A DNA stretch of 64,000 nt, taken from Shewanella zhangzhouensis (lineage in GTDB: Bacteria; Pseudomonadota; Gammaproteobacteria; Enterobacterales; Shewanellaceae). This document shows, piece by piece, positions 32,071 to 41,410 of this stretch. The notes below the pieces were generated by a model. The model saw only the letters and a program-made list of their open reading frames with translations, was not told the DNA's origin and did not search any database. Position 1 is the first letter of the stretch. Each line of letters begins with the position of its first letter. A program made the position numbers and the translations under genes. The DNA is taken from contig NZ_CP080414.1 in the NCBI RefSeq assembly GCF_019457615.1, positions 2,974,501 through 3,038,500 of the forward strand, read 5' to 3'.

Positions 32071-32855
32071 TGATTCAAACTGGCCCGATATTCTTTGGCT
32101 TCTGGTGAAGCGGGAAATTTCGCCAGCAGCATAATGCCATATCGGCTGCTGGCATCTCGATTATTCAGTTGGCGTTCGATTTCTACACCCAGGGCGAGAC
32201 TGGAAGCCGACTCAGGGATAACCGAATGCAAACGCTCCAGCATTCTTTTGGCTCCCTGGAAATCCTTGCTATCCATGGCAATTTCGGTCATTTCCAGCAG
32301 TGAGGTGGCTCGCCGAGGGTCATACTTTAGCGCCATATCAAAGTAGTGTCGCGCTTTTTCTATCTGTCCCGCATCGCGGCTGCACAGGCCAAGGTTTTCA
32401 TAGCTGGATGCAGTGCGAGTGTACTTGGGTTGGTCAATGGCCTTTAAAAACATCTCTTCGGCTTCGCCGTAGCGCTTTTGCTGGCACAGAAACACCCCAA
32501 AGTTATTCATAGAGTCACCACTGGCGTTATTGGAACGCACAGCGTTGCGGTAGGCCTCTTCGGTGCGGGGAACGTCTCCTACTGTCTGATAGAAATAGGC
32601 CATGGCCACATGCACTTCTTCAAGTTGCGGTGCGTAGGCCATGGCTTTATCGAGGTTGAATTTAGCTTGTTCTGTATTGCCACGTTGTAAATAGGTCAGC
32701 CCCAACTGGGTACGTTCTTTTGCCGCCGCCACCTTATCGAAGGTGCGCTCGGACACAGGAATATCCGTGCCTGAGTAGGTTTGTTCGGTAACGCAGCCCG
32801 TCACCAGTCCCGACAGGATGGCGATCAGGGTTAAAGAAGGCAATCCTTGCTTCAT
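32067..32855 (-). CDS. pilW: type IV pilus biogenesis/stability lipoprotein PilW (PilF)
   Basis: A 262-aa TPR lipoprotein that helps PilQ secretin assemble in the outer membrane. The signal peptide ends in LSGLVTGC, the lipobox Cys being near residue 21. About five TPR units follow, e.g. RTQLGLTYLQRGNTEQAKFN and NNFGVFLCQQKRYGEAEEMF. The ATG at 32855 places a normal signal sequence at the N-terminus; the TTG eight codons upstream is unlikely. It sits between rlmN and rodZ, the conserved order. Confidence 0.94.
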   Translation of the reverse strand: MKQGLPSLTLIAILSGLVTGCVTEQTYSGTDIPVSERTFDKVAAAKERTQLGLTYLQRGNTEQAKFNLDKAMAYAPQLEEVHVAMAYFYQTVGDVPRTEEAYRNAVRSNNASGDSMNNFGVFLCQQKRYGEAEEMFLKAIDQPKYTRTASSYENLGLCSRDAGQIEKARHYFDMALKYDPRRATSLLEMTEIAMDSKDFQGAKRMLERLHSVIPESASSLALGVEIERQLNNRDASSRYGIMLLAKFPASPEAKEYRASLNQ

Positions 32856-32887
32856 GTTCAGACCTATTAATCTGTGCAAACAATGGG

Positions 32888-34009
32888 TTAATTCATTGTG
32901 ACTGAAATCTGGCTTTCTTGCATGCGTTTTTTTGCCAGACGCTTGGTGCGATCACGGATATCCCCGGCGAGCTGACCACAGGCAGCATCGATATCGTCAC
33001 CGCGGGTTTTGCGCACAATCACGGTCAGGTCGTATTCCATCAACACCTTGGCGAAACGGTCGATACGGGAGTTGGAAGAACGCCCGTATGGAGACCCCGG
33101 ATAGGGGTTAAAGGGGATCAGGTTGATTTTACAGGGCGTATCCTTCATCAACTTGGCCAATTCATGGGCCTGATCTGTGCTGTCGTTGATATGGTCCAGC
33201 ATCACATATTCCAGGGTCACGCGGCCACGGTTGGCGTTGGACTTCTCAAGGTAGCGACGGATGGCGGCCAAAAATTCCTGCAGCGGATACTTTTTGTTGA
33301 TGGGCACCAGTACATCCCGGAGCTCATCATTTGGTGCGTGAATACTCACGGCCAACGCCACATCAATTACATCGCCAAGTTTATCCAGCGCAGGCACCAC
33401 ACCCGAAGTAGACAGGGTCACACGGCGCTTGGACAAGCCAAAACCATAATCATCCAACATGATATTCATGGCGGGAACCACGTTGGCGAGGTTAAGCAAA
33501 GGCTCACCCATGCCCATCATCACCACGTTGGAAATGGGGCGCTCGCCGGTTTCCTTCTGGAAGCCCAAAAAGTGCGATACCCGCCAAATCTGGCCAACGA
33601 TTTCGGATACTGTGAGGTTACGGTTAAACCCCTGCTGCGCGGTGGAGCAAAAGGTACACTCGAGGGCACAGCCCACCTGAGATGACACACACAGGGTGGC
33701 GCGGTCGTCCTCGGGAATGTACACAGTCTCGACTTCCTGACCCTGACCTACGTTAATGGCAAACTTAATGGTGCCATCAGACGATTTTTGGTAACTGGTG
33801 ATTTCAGGCGCGACAATTTCACAACGTGCGGCAAGCTTGGCACGCATGGCCTTATTAATGTTGGTCATCTGTTCGAAGTCACTGACACCGAAATGATAGA
33901 TCCATTGCATTATCTGCTGGGCACGAAAGGGTTTTTCGCCCATTTCAGTCAGCAGCGCTTTCAGTCCCGGCAAATCCAGGTCCAGCAAATTGATCTTCTT
34001 TTCACTCAT
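32888..34009 (-). CDS. rlmN: 23S rRNA/tRNA adenine-C2 methyltransferase RlmN
   Basis: A 373-aa radical-SAM enzyme that methylates C2 of A2503 in 23S rRNA and A37 in some tRNAs. The cluster motif CxxxCxxC is in [17 protein letters not shown], and the second conserved Cys is near the C-terminus (DIDAACGQL). The N-terminal helical RNA-binding domain is present ([20 protein letters not shown]). It is the first gene of the rlmN-pilW-rodZ-ispG-hisS-yfgM-bamB run. Confidence 0.97.
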   Translation of the reverse strand: MSEKKINLLDLDLPGLKALLTEMGEKPFRAQQIMQWIYHFGVSDFEQMTNINKAMRAKLAARCEIVAPEITSYQKSSDGTIKFAINVGQGQEVETVYIPEDDRATLCVSSQVGCALECTFCSTAQQGFNRNLTVSEIVGQIWRVSHFLGFQKETGERPISNVVMMGMGEPLLNLANVVPAMNIMLDDYGFGLSKRRVTLSTSGVVPALDKLGDVIDVALAVSIHAPNDELRDVLVPINKKYPLQEFLAAIRRYLEKSNANRGRVTLEYVMLDHINDSTDQAHELAKLMKDTPCKINLIPFNPYPGSPYGRSSNSRIDRFAKVLMEYDLTVIVRKTRGDDIDAACGQLAGDIRDRTKRLAKKRMQESQISVTMN

Positions 34010-34157
34010 CAGACAAACCTCAAACCAGTTATTCCCACCACGGGGGGCCGCGAATTATACCGATCCATCACGAAATTCGCCAGCAGCCAAACCAAGTCTA
34101 TGGTACCATGGCCGCCGGCCGATTTTGGCCTATGCTATGGAGCTATTTTAGCCTTTT

Positions 34158-35228
34158 ATGGTTACCCTCATTATTATCATACTCGTTGCCGTGGGCGTTT
34201 CCTTTCTGTGCAGCGTGTTCGAAGCCGTGCTTCTGTCTGTGACTCCCAGTTATATCGCCTCACTGGACGAAAATAATCCCGCTGCAGCCAGCCGTCTGCG
34301 CGCCCAAAAAGACAATGTTGAAGCACCTCTGGTGGCCATTCTGACGCTAAACACCATTTCCCATACCGTGGGTGCGGCTGTGGCTGGTGCCCAGGCCGCC
34401 CATGTATTTGGTGACCACATGCTGGGTGTCTTTTCGGCAGTGCTTACCTTTATTATTCTGTTCTTCTCTGAAATCATCCCCAAAACCCTGGGTGCCAACT
34501 ACTGGCGTACCCTGGCACCGTCAGTCAGCCTCGCGCTGCTGTGGATGGAGCGCGCTACCAAGCCGCTAATCTGGATGTCGCAGCAGGTCACCAAACTGTT
34601 GGGTAAAGGCGAAGAAGGCCAATACATTCGCCAGGAAATGAGTGCCATGGCGCGCATGGGGCACGAGTCCGGTGAATTGGATGCCCAGGAATCCCGTATT
34701 CTGACGCAAATTCTGTCGGTAAAAGAAATGCCGGTCACCAGCATCATGACGCCCAGAACCGTGATGTTCTCCGTGCCCATGTCGATGACATTGGAAGACT
34801 TTGCCAGTAAGCACATGGCCAAGCCCTTTAGTCGCCTGCCGGTATTTGGCGAAGATAACGATGACATTCAGGGCTTTGTAAACCGCACCGACATTTTGCT
34901 CGGGGTTCGTGACAATCCCGAAAACACCATGGCCAGCCTCAAGCGCAATCTGCTGGCAGTTCCCGAAACGGCCAAAATTTTGCCATTGCTTGAGCTGATG
35001 ATTAAGCGCAATACCCAGATAGCTGTAGTGGTGGATGAATATGGCTCGGCTCAGGGTCTGGTAACCCAGGAAGACATTATTGAGTCCATGCTCGGATTGG
35101 AGATTGTTGACCTGAACGACCCGGCCATCGATATGCAGCGTCTTGCCAGACAATTATGGAAGAGACGCATCAAGGAGAAAGGCATTCGACTGTCAGATGA
35201 CCAGGACGGAGACCTTCACTCATTCTGA
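34158..35228 (+). CDS. CNNM (DUF21)/CBS-domain membrane protein
   Basis: A 356-aa inner-membrane protein. The N-terminal DUF21/CNNM domain has three to four helices (IIIILVAVGVSFLCSVFEAV with the SVTPS turn, and the SEIIPKTLGA motif). A CBS pair follows (about residues 185-320), with MTPRTVMFSVP and the VVVDEYGSAQGLVTQEDIIE signature. Bacterial CNNM proteins such as CorC/YfjD are Mg2+ exporters. The C-terminal transporter-associated (CorC_HlyC) domain is absent; only a short basic tail follows. It is divergent from rlmN. Confidence 0.9.
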   Translation: MVTLIIIILVAVGVSFLCSVFEAVLLSVTPSYIASLDENNPAAASRLRAQKDNVEAPLVAILTLNTISHTVGAAVAGAQAAHVFGDHMLGVFSAVLTFIILFFSEIIPKTLGANYWRTLAPSVSLALLWMERATKPLIWMSQQVTKLLGKGEEGQYIRQEMSAMARMGHESGELDAQESRILTQILSVKEMPVTSIMTPRTVMFSVPMSMTLEDFASKHMAKPFSRLPVFGEDNDDIQGFVNRTDILLGVRDNPENTMASLKRNLLAVPETAKILPLLELMIKRNTQIAVVVDEYGSAQGLVTQEDIIESMLGLEIVDLNDPAIDMQRLARQLWKRRIKEKGIRLSDDQDGDLHSF

Positions 35229-35232
35229 TTTC

Positions 35233-35257
35233 TGCCCGGCACTTGCCGGGCATTATT
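35233..35257 (+). terminator. weak terminator after the CNNM gene
   Basis: TGCCCGGC/GCCGGGCA with a 4-nt loop followed by TTATTAAT. It is imperfect and lies just before the start of the phosphoesterase gene, so read-through is likely. Confidence 0.6.
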
Positions 35258-35270
35258 AATAAGGCGTTTT

Positions 35271-36992
35271 GTGCAGACTCCAGCTTATTACCTGCAACTG
35301 GCACACATCAACGATTGCCACAGTAACTTCGATCCCGTCGCCCTGAGCCTGTCAGTACCTCATGAAAACACCATGGTGCGCGTCGGCTGCCACAGCGGCG
35401 GATATGGCCGCATCGCAACCTTGCTCGATCAAGCCCGCGATAAGGCCCGGCGCGATAACCAGGCCTTTTTGTTTCTCCATGGTGGCGATACCTTCCAGGG
35501 CACCCTTTACTTTAACGAGTTTAAAGGCCGCGCCAACGCCAAACTGTTGAACATGCTCAGACCCGACGCAATAGTGCTGGGCAACCATGAAATCGACAGT
35601 GGCAATGCCCCACTCCACCGTTTTATTGAAGCCATTGATTTCCCCATGCTGGCCGGCAACATGGACCTGAGCGGCGAAGATCCCACCAAGGCATTCCCGT
35701 TGGCCCGCTTGCCCAATCTCTATTGCCTCGACCCGAGCACAGGATGTGCCAGAGTCATAAAACATCCCCTCGGTGACAGAGAGCTCGCCATTGTCGGCAT
35801 CACGCTGGATCAGATGAGTGTTATCGCCAGACCCGATCCGGATACCCATTTCGCCAATGCGGTGGAAACCTGTGAGCGCACGGTGAAATCACTCAAGGCT
35901 GAAGGCATAGATCATATTCTGGTGCTCAGCCACCTTGGTCTCGATGGCGACCGCAAACTGGCTGCTGCCGTGGAAGGTATAAGTCTTATCGTTGGTGGCC
36001 ACAGCCATACCCTGATGGGCGATTTTGCCGAGTTGGGATTATCCGCTGCGCCCTGGGGGGAACGCGTCAATGGCGTTCCCATTTTGCATGCGGGCAAGTA
36101 TGCCGAAACACTCGGACTTGCCGGCATCTGCTTTGACAAGAACGGACAGGTTACCGCACTTGATGGTGCCAATTACCTGATGCTGGATGAACATCTGGTA
36201 ATCGATGGCGGCAATGAAATGACACGAAGTGCCATCATCGCCAAGCTGAAGGCCCATCCAAGCGTTCTCTGGCCGGTGCAACATCCTCACGTTCAGCAGG
36301 TGATAGAGACAGAATTCCGGCCCGCTATCCGCGCCCTGGATCATCAGGTGCTGGCCATGGTGCCCAGAGAACTGGTACACACCCGCTTGCCCAGCAAGGC
36401 CCTGCCCCATGGCAGTGAAGTCGCCCCCTGGGTAAGCCGCGCCATGTACGAAGAGTCCCGCATTCTGGATGGTGCAGTGCAATTTGCACTGCATAACGCC
36501 GGCGGCGTCAGGCAGTCCCTCAGCCGCGGCCAAATTACCCTTGCCGATGTGCTTGGCCGCTTATTACCCTTTGAACTGCCACTGGTGAAATACGCCATCG
36601 AAGGTCAGTATCTGTTTGAGGCCCTTGAATCGGCTATCAACAGTGCCACCAATAACAGTGTGGTTGGCACAGGTGCGGGGAGTTTTCCCTATACCTTCGG
36701 TCTTAAGTATCACTACGATGGCCGTCGTCCCATGGGGGAAAGGGTGTTGTCGTTAACGGTCGCGCAAAATGGCCTTTGGGTACCAGTAAGGCGCCAACAG
36801 GTATATGTGGGGGTTTCATCGGCGTACACCGCATCGGGTAAAGAAGGGTATGATGCCCTCGCCTGCTGCCATTGGCAGGAGTCCATCGATGGCCTCACAC
36901 TGCCCGGCGCTTTTATCCGCTTTATCCAACGCCACGGCGAAATCGCCGATGAGTTGGCGCCGCAGTTATCTTACGTGAGTCATCTTGGCTGA
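35271..36992 (+). CDS. 5'-nucleotidase/UshA-type metallophosphoesterase (cytoplasmic form)
   Basis: A 573-aa two-domain enzyme of the UshA/5'-nucleotidase superfamily. The calcineurin-like domain has its metal-binding motifs LAHINDCHSNFDP, LHGGDTFQGTLYF, LGNHEID, LSHLGLDGD and GGHSHTLMG. The C-terminal 5_nucleotid_C domain has FALHNAGGVRQSL and the substrate-stacking region VGVSSAYTASG. There is no signal peptide, unlike classic UshA, so it likely acts inside the cell or leaves by another route. The start is GTG at 35271. Substrate preference is not readable. Confidence 0.88.
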   Translation: MQTPAYYLQLAHINDCHSNFDPVALSLSVPHENTMVRVGCHSGGYGRIATLLDQARDKARRDNQAFLFLHGGDTFQGTLYFNEFKGRANAKLLNMLRPDAIVLGNHEIDSGNAPLHRFIEAIDFPMLAGNMDLSGEDPTKAFPLARLPNLYCLDPSTGCARVIKHPLGDRELAIVGITLDQMSVIARPDPDTHFANAVETCERTVKSLKAEGIDHILVLSHLGLDGDRKLAAAVEGISLIVGGHSHTLMGDFAELGLSAAPWGERVNGVPILHAGKYAETLGLAGICFDKNGQVTALDGANYLMLDEHLVIDGGNEMTRSAIIAKLKAHPSVLWPVQHPHVQQVIETEFRPAIRALDHQVLAMVPRELVHTRLPSKALPHGSEVAPWVSRAMYEESRILDGAVQFALHNAGGVRQSLSRGQITLADVLGRLLPFELPLVKYAIEGQYLFEALESAINSATNNSVVGTGAGSFPYTFGLKYHYDGRRPMGERVLSLTVAQNGLWVPVRRQQVYVGVSSAYTASGKEGYDALACCHWQESIDGLTLPGAFIRFIQRHGEIADELAPQLSYVSHLG

Positions 36993-36998
36993 CAGCAC

Positions 36999-37034
36999 GG
37001 CTCATCCGCCTTCCGGGCGGCTGAGCCACTTTTT
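36999..37034 (+). terminator. terminator of the phosphoesterase gene
   Basis: GGCTCATCCGCC/GGGCGGCTGAGCC around a TTCC loop (imperfect inner pairs) followed by ACTTTTTC. It overlaps the 3' end of the convergent GNAT gene. Confidence 0.75.
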
Positions 37035-37964
37035 CATACTGAAATTCACCAGTATTTGCCCATGTCTTGGGTGTTCATTCCGGCAAAGCTCAGTGAATCC
37101 TCTTCTGAGAAAAAATGGCCTGGCAAAATAAGAGGCTTCGACGCTTAACCGCTGCACGCCGTCACGCCTGGCCTGCTGCTCAAGTACCCGATAGAGACTG
37201 GTTGCCACGCCGCAGCGCGCCAACGCTGGGGAAGTAAATAAACAGTCAATTTCCGCTTCACCAATGTCTTTTGGCAGCAAATTGATAAAACCCACAATCC
37301 CAGAATCCCTCCGGGCAACCCATACCTTTGAAGGCGCCAACCTCGCCAGCCAGGTTGCTTCATCCCGAAGCGCCGGTGACCAGGCTCGCCGCTCGGCCTC
37401 GCTGTAATACTCAGATGCTCCCTGCACCGCCTCGTGGAACAGCCGGGCAATTGGCGCCAGATCCGAGGGGCGCATTTCAGCTATGTAAAATGGCAGAGGC
37501 AATGTCATGGCAAATCCGGGCAATACTTCCCCGGACTTTTGCTGAAAATAGCGGCCCTCGTTAATAAAGCCTTTGGCGGCAAAAAGTGGCGCGGAGAGTA
37601 ATGAGGCATCTGTGGTGAGCGAGCCAATGCCCAGCGCGGGCGCCTGACGGACAAGTGCATCCAGGAGTTTACCGCCAACACCTCTGCCCTGATGTGCCGG
37701 TGCAACATAAAGATGACCTATATACCCCTTGTCAGGATATCCAAGCTCGCAATCAATAAATCCCACCACCTCGTCAACATCCTGAGCCACCAACACCAGA
37801 CTGCGGCCAAGCCTTGAGCGCCAATAGCGTCTATCCCTGATGCCGCAGCTCCAGGCTTCGCATTGCGCCTGGGTATAACCTTTACCGGCTGCTGCCCGCA
37901 CCGCCTGATGAAATACTTTGGCAATGTGAGGGTAATGGCTTGAATGGAGGGAAACTATCTGCAT
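37002..37964 (-). CDS. double GNAT acetyltransferase
   Basis: A 320-aa protein with two tandem GNAT N-acetyltransferase domains. The first begins MQIVSLHSSHYPHIAKVFHQ and has the acetyl-CoA motif APAHQGRGVGGKLLDAL. The second begins near residue 160 (FYIAEMRPSDLAPIARLFHE) and carries a weaker motif A (SPALARCGVATSLY). The two halves share parallel features (a VGFI/D segment and the SLTTDAS/RLSVEAS strand), suggesting internal duplication. The start at 37964 is the first codon in register with the domain. Substrates are unknown. Confidence 0.85.
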   Translation of the reverse strand: MQIVSLHSSHYPHIAKVFHQAVRAAAGKGYTQAQCEAWSCGIRDRRYWRSRLGRSLVLVAQDVDEVVGFIDCELGYPDKGYIGHLYVAPAHQGRGVGGKLLDALVRQAPALGIGSLTTDASLLSAPLFAAKGFINEGRYFQQKSGEVLPGFAMTLPLPFYIAEMRPSDLAPIARLFHEAVQGASEYYSEAERRAWSPALRDEATWLARLAPSKVWVARRDSGIVGFINLLPKDIGEAEIDCLFTSPALARCGVATSLYRVLEQQARRDGVQRLSVEASYFARPFFLRRGFTELCRNEHPRHGQILVNFSMKKWLSRPEGG

Positions 37965-38056
37965 CTGCGTTCTGGCTATCAAAGGGTGAGTGATTCGATA
38001 TTGATAAGTTTTATATTCATGGCACAAACGCTGCCGTCGGTATGATGAAAACGCCT

Positions 38057-38272
38057 TCAAACATCATCGAGCAACGGCCGCAGCATGGCCTCAAGCCCGT
38101 TGAGTTTGACTTCATAGATAAGGGCCAATTCTTCCCCCAAACGCCCCTCTGGAAATCCATTGGACTTGAACCACACCAGGTAAGGTTCTGGCAACTCCAG
38201 CAGCCGCCGTCCAGCATATTTACCAAAGGGCATTTTGCGATTTATCGCCACTTTCAAAGACTTGGTGTCCAT
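38057..38272 (-). CDS. DUF3820-family protein
   Basis: A 71-aa protein with the DUF3820 signature MPFGKYAGRRLLELPEPYLV and WFKSNGFPEGRLG. The family is widespread in gammaproteobacteria as a small cytoplasmic protein; its annotation as a quorum-sensing-regulated factor comes from a distant homologue. It is upstream of the GNAT gene in the same direction, about 90 nt away. Confidence 0.85.
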   Translation of the reverse strand: MDTKSLKVAINRKMPFGKYAGRRLLELPEPYLVWFKSNGFPEGRLGEELALIYEVKLNGLEAMLRPLLDDV

Positions 38273-38437
38273 TAACTTTCCATACTGGCATCTGTTGGGG
38301 CAAAGGGTACTTCAGCTCCCCCAGTTTCACCCGGCCCCATTAAGAACATTTGGGAATATATTTTTATATTTTAATAACCACAATCAATAACTATTTGAAA
38401 GACGTAAGCTAATCACACCGATATCAATCAAATGAAT

Positions 38438-38593
38438 GAGTTAACTCTGCCTGAAATTCACAGTTAACAGTTTGTTTGTTAACAATATTATCCATATGTT
38501 ACCGTTCAATGCGATGCACGACATATTTTTGACTTCTGACGTAAAAATGCCAAAGTCATGACGCGGCGCCAAAAATAAAAAAGCGTCAAAAAT
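38438..38593. promoter_or_regulatory. GTTAAC/GTCAAAAAT repeat cluster upstream of parA-like gene
   Basis: This AT-rich spacer has three GTTAAC sites at 38440, 38463 and 38478; the first sits in the palindrome GAGTTAACTC. A 9-bp inverted repeat pairs ATTTTTGAC (38525-38533) with GTCAAAAAT (38585-38593). It lies 110-270 nt upstream of a ParA/RHH gene pair. In such cassettes the RHH protein often binds an upstream operator or centromere, so the cluster is a candidate binding site. This is motif-level inference only. Confidence 0.4.
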
Positions 38594-38706
38594 CAGGTAA
38601 TTGACCATATACACCCCAGGCACTAGATTGAGCTTACCGTAGGTTGTGCGTAAGCAGGGACCTCACTGTAAATCACAGGCCCAAAAGCAAATACAGGGGT
38701 AAAAAG

Positions 38707-39450
38707 ATGATTATTCTGGTCGGCGGTGAAAAAGGTGGCAGCGGCAAGAGCTGTCTTGCACAAAACATAGCCGTGTTTCTTACCAAGGAATGCGGAGGGT
38801 CTGTGATCATGGTTGACTGTGATCCTCAGCGTACCACCTCAGATTGGATCCAGGCCCGCAACAATAATCCCAAGCTTCCCGCAATCAATTGTGTGCAGCT
38901 GTATGGCAAAATTCGTAACGATTTGCTGAGCCTCGAACAGCACTACGATTATGTCATCGTGGATTGTGGTGGTCAGGACAACCTGGCGCTGCGTGCCACC
39001 ATGTCTGTGGCCTCTCATATCCTGATGCCACTGCGTCCCAAGCGCCGCGATCTCAAGACCGTGAGCCACATGGACGACGTGGTTGCCACCTGTATGATGA
39101 TAAACCCCAAGATGAAGGCATCCTTTGTCATTACTCAGTGCCCGACGCTGCCCAATCAGTCCAACCGGATTTTGGAAGCCAAGGAAGTCTGCCGTACTTA
39201 CGACATTAATGTGCTCGACGCCATCACTTACTCACGCAATATCTATGACGACAGTGAAGAGTCTGGCCTGTCGGTGATAGAAATCGATCACGAAGGCAAA
39301 GCCGCCGATGAAATTCGCGCCATTGCCTGTGAAATGCTGGGTGCTGCCAATGCTCAGGAAGTGCGTAATCAGTTGCAGCAGACTCAAATCAGTAAAATGA
39401 GAGGTCAATATGGGACTGGCAGATCTCAAGAAAAACTCTACGCCGTCTGA
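38707..39450 (+). CDS. ParA/MinD-superfamily ATPase
   Basis: A 247-aa ParA-type P-loop ATPase. The deviant Walker A GGEKGGSGKSCLAQNIAVF is at residues 8-26, with both signature lysines. Switch I is MVDCDPQRTTSDW and Walker B is YVIVDCGGQDN. It is not the genomic parA: it pairs with a small DNA-binding-like protein and has no parB nearby. Orphan ParA proteins position cargo such as plasmids, chemoreceptor arrays or enzymes. The ATG at 38707 is chosen because the protein starts directly with the P-loop strand. Its last 41 nt overlap the next gene. Confidence 0.9.
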   Translation: MIILVGGEKGGSGKSCLAQNIAVFLTKECGGSVIMVDCDPQRTTSDWIQARNNNPKLPAINCVQLYGKIRNDLLSLEQHYDYVIVDCGGQDNLALRATMSVASHILMPLRPKRRDLKTVSHMDDVVATCMMINPKMKASFVITQCPTLPNQSNRILEAKEVCRTYDINVLDAITYSRNIYDDSEESGLSVIEIDHEGKAADEIRAIACEMLGAANAQEVRNQLQQTQISKMRGQYGTGRSQEKLYAV

Positions 39451-39781
39451 TAACCGGCTGACGTTGGCCACTTGTATTGAAGATTTTATCGAAGGGGCCA
39501 ACCTGTATGCCATGGGGCTGCCACAACAGCGTGGTGCGGTGATATCACTGGAGAACCACCGGTTGCGTCAGGGGACGGTAAAACCCCAGGCGAAGAAGCG
39601 CAGGCCCAATTTCAGAAAAGCGACCTTTACCTTAAGCGAGCCCGCCATCGCCCATCTGGCCGAAATGGCCAGTGACTGTGATGTCGCAAAATCAAAGCTG
39701 GTGCGCTTTTTAATCGAACACCACTACCAGTTAACAACAGAGGAACGTCAGCACATAGAGCGCGCCCTCACTATAGATTGA
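39410..39781 (+). CDS. ParA partner with ribbon-helix-helix-like C-terminus
   Basis: A 123-aa protein overlapping the ParA gene by 41 nt in another frame. The N-terminal 70 residues are Lys/Arg-rich and probably flexible (MGLADLKKN, VKPQAKKRRPNF). The C-terminal 50 residues (RKATFTLSEPAIAHLAEMAS, then SKSKLVRFL-like helix) resemble an RHH DNA-binding fold. This layout, a basic tail that can stimulate ParA plus an RHH domain, is that of small ParG-type partners. The RHH call is by pattern only; a non-DNA adaptor is also possible. Confidence 0.7.
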   Translation: MGLADLKKNSTPSDNRLTLATCIEDFIEGANLYAMGLPQQRGAVISLENHRLRQGTVKPQAKKRRPNFRKATFTLSEPAIAHLAEMASDCDVAKSKLVRFLIEHHYQLTTEERQHIERALTID

Positions 39782-39965
39782 AAGATTCAGCATCAACCTC
39801 CCGCCCCTTTTGCTGGCAGCATACAAGGTTTTTAACATTGAGCTGCCAGATTTTTTCATTTGTTCAACATACCATCTGGCAATTACCCTGAGTTACGTAC
39901 ATAATCCCTCCAAACGCTCTCCTTCGCCAAAATCAAAACAGAAGCTACTGTAAAAACGACAAAAA

Positions 39966-41405
39966 ATGGCACTTTTACCCAAATTCAGTAGCGTGGGAAT
40001 ACTGCTTTTCCTGACATCTACCTCTTTATGGGCAGAGTTCTCCTTAAGCGAAATCCCACCTATCAGCAATAAAACTCCCATCACTCTGGTAGCCGAAACC
40101 GGCTTCTGGACTGACTATCTGCAGACACAAATGCTACCGGCCTTCACCATGCAAACTGGTATTGACGTCAAGGTAGTCAGTACGCCGCTTGACAACATGT
40201 TCAGCTTGCAACAAACCTCCCTCAGGATGGCCAAAGGAGAGTTCGATCTGCTGTCGATGGAGGCGGGTTGGGCAAAAGAATGGGCGGCCAATGGATATAC
40301 AGTGCCGCTGGAAGAGCTGGCAGGGCTATACGATCCGGGCGGTGCCAAAGCCATGGCACATTACTTGGAGCCCTATTACCCCGCGCTGCTGAGCATTCTG
40401 TCTTATCGGGGAGAAGTTCACGCCATCCCCTACAACAATTACGTGATGGGCAATCACTTTCGGCGCGATCTGTTTGAAAATGCTGACGAGAAAACGCATT
40501 TTGCCGAACGCTATGGCTATCCCCTCGAAGCGCCAACCACGCTTGCACAACTTAAAGATCTTGCTGAGTTTTTTACCCGAAAACCAGGTGACCTGTTGGC
40601 AGGTAAGCTGCTGAAACAGCCTTTTTATGGGGTTGCGCTGATGTCTGGTAACAAGCCCCACATCAACGATGAATTTTCAGCCATTTTATGGAGCATGGGT
40701 GGTCGCTGGCTTATTCCTGTTTATGAAGATAACGGCCGGCTACATCACTTCGACGTCAGCCGTTCCCTGGAGAAAAAACTGCAAGTCGCAGATTACTATC
40801 AGTCCCTCAAGCGTTTTGCCATTCCCGCCGACGACGCCTTTGCCTTTAACGAAGCCGCCGATGCCCTCGCCAATGGTCGGGTCGCCATGTGGCCCTTTGC
40901 CTATAACAACTTATGGTATAAGTCCGCCGTCGTTGAGAAAAAAGTGGAAGGTGCACGTCTCGACGTGGCTCAGGTAGCAGGAGGCAAACCCTACGTCGGT
41001 GCCTATGCCTTTGCAGTAAGTTACGACAGCCGCAACCCGGAGGCAGCGTACTGGCTTCTGAAATACATGGGATCGTTTCAGGCGCAATATGATTACGCCA
41101 TGGGCGGCGGTAATCCCTGTCGTATGGATGTGGCTACCCACACCGATTTCCAAAATCCCGCCCTGAAAGCCATAGGTGGCGCTTTTATGGCGAGCCACCA
41201 GGCGAACCTGGCCTGGGCCGGTGAGATACGCACCATGGGACACTTTACCAGTTCTGTCATGGGTCAGATTTACCCCGAGCTGGCAAAAACCTGCTTTGCC
41301 GTGAGCCGCCAACCCAACCATGCCAGTCAATACTTCGGCGAGCTCAACCACACCATCCTGGAACTGCAAAATAGCCTGGGAGAAACCGCGGCAATGGAAA
41401 AATAG
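39966..41405 (+). CDS. periplasmic extracellular solute-binding protein
   Basis: A 479-aa family 1 (maltose-type) solute-binding protein. The signal peptide is MALLPKFSSVGILLFLTSTS with cleavage after LWA. A fold typical of sugar-binding proteins follows (ITLVAETGFWTDYLQTQMLP, AIPYNNYVMGNHFRRDLFE, VAMWPFAYNNLWYKSA). There is no ABC permease or ATPase next to it. Instead the stop is 5 nt from a membrane diguanylate cyclase gene. The protein may therefore present ligand to the cyclase's periplasmic domain, as NspS does for MbaA in Vibrio. The ligand is unknown. Confidence 0.9.
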   Translation: MALLPKFSSVGILLFLTSTSLWAEFSLSEIPPISNKTPITLVAETGFWTDYLQTQMLPAFTMQTGIDVKVVSTPLDNMFSLQQTSLRMAKGEFDLLSMEAGWAKEWAANGYTVPLEELAGLYDPGGAKAMAHYLEPYYPALLSILSYRGEVHAIPYNNYVMGNHFRRDLFENADEKTHFAERYGYPLEAPTTLAQLKDLAEFFTRKPGDLLAGKLLKQPFYGVALMSGNKPHINDEFSAILWSMGGRWLIPVYEDNGRLHHFDVSRSLEKKLQVADYYQSLKRFAIPADDAFAFNEAADALANGRVAMWPFAYNNLWYKSAVVEKKVEGARLDVAQVAGGKPYVGAYAFAVSYDSRNPEAAYWLLKYMGSFQAQYDYAMGGGNPCRMDVATHTDFQNPALKAIGGAFMASHQANLAWAGEIRTMGHFTSSVMGQIYPELAKTCFAVSRQPNHASQYFGELNHTILELQNSLGETAAMEK

Positions 41406-41410
41406 CCCGA

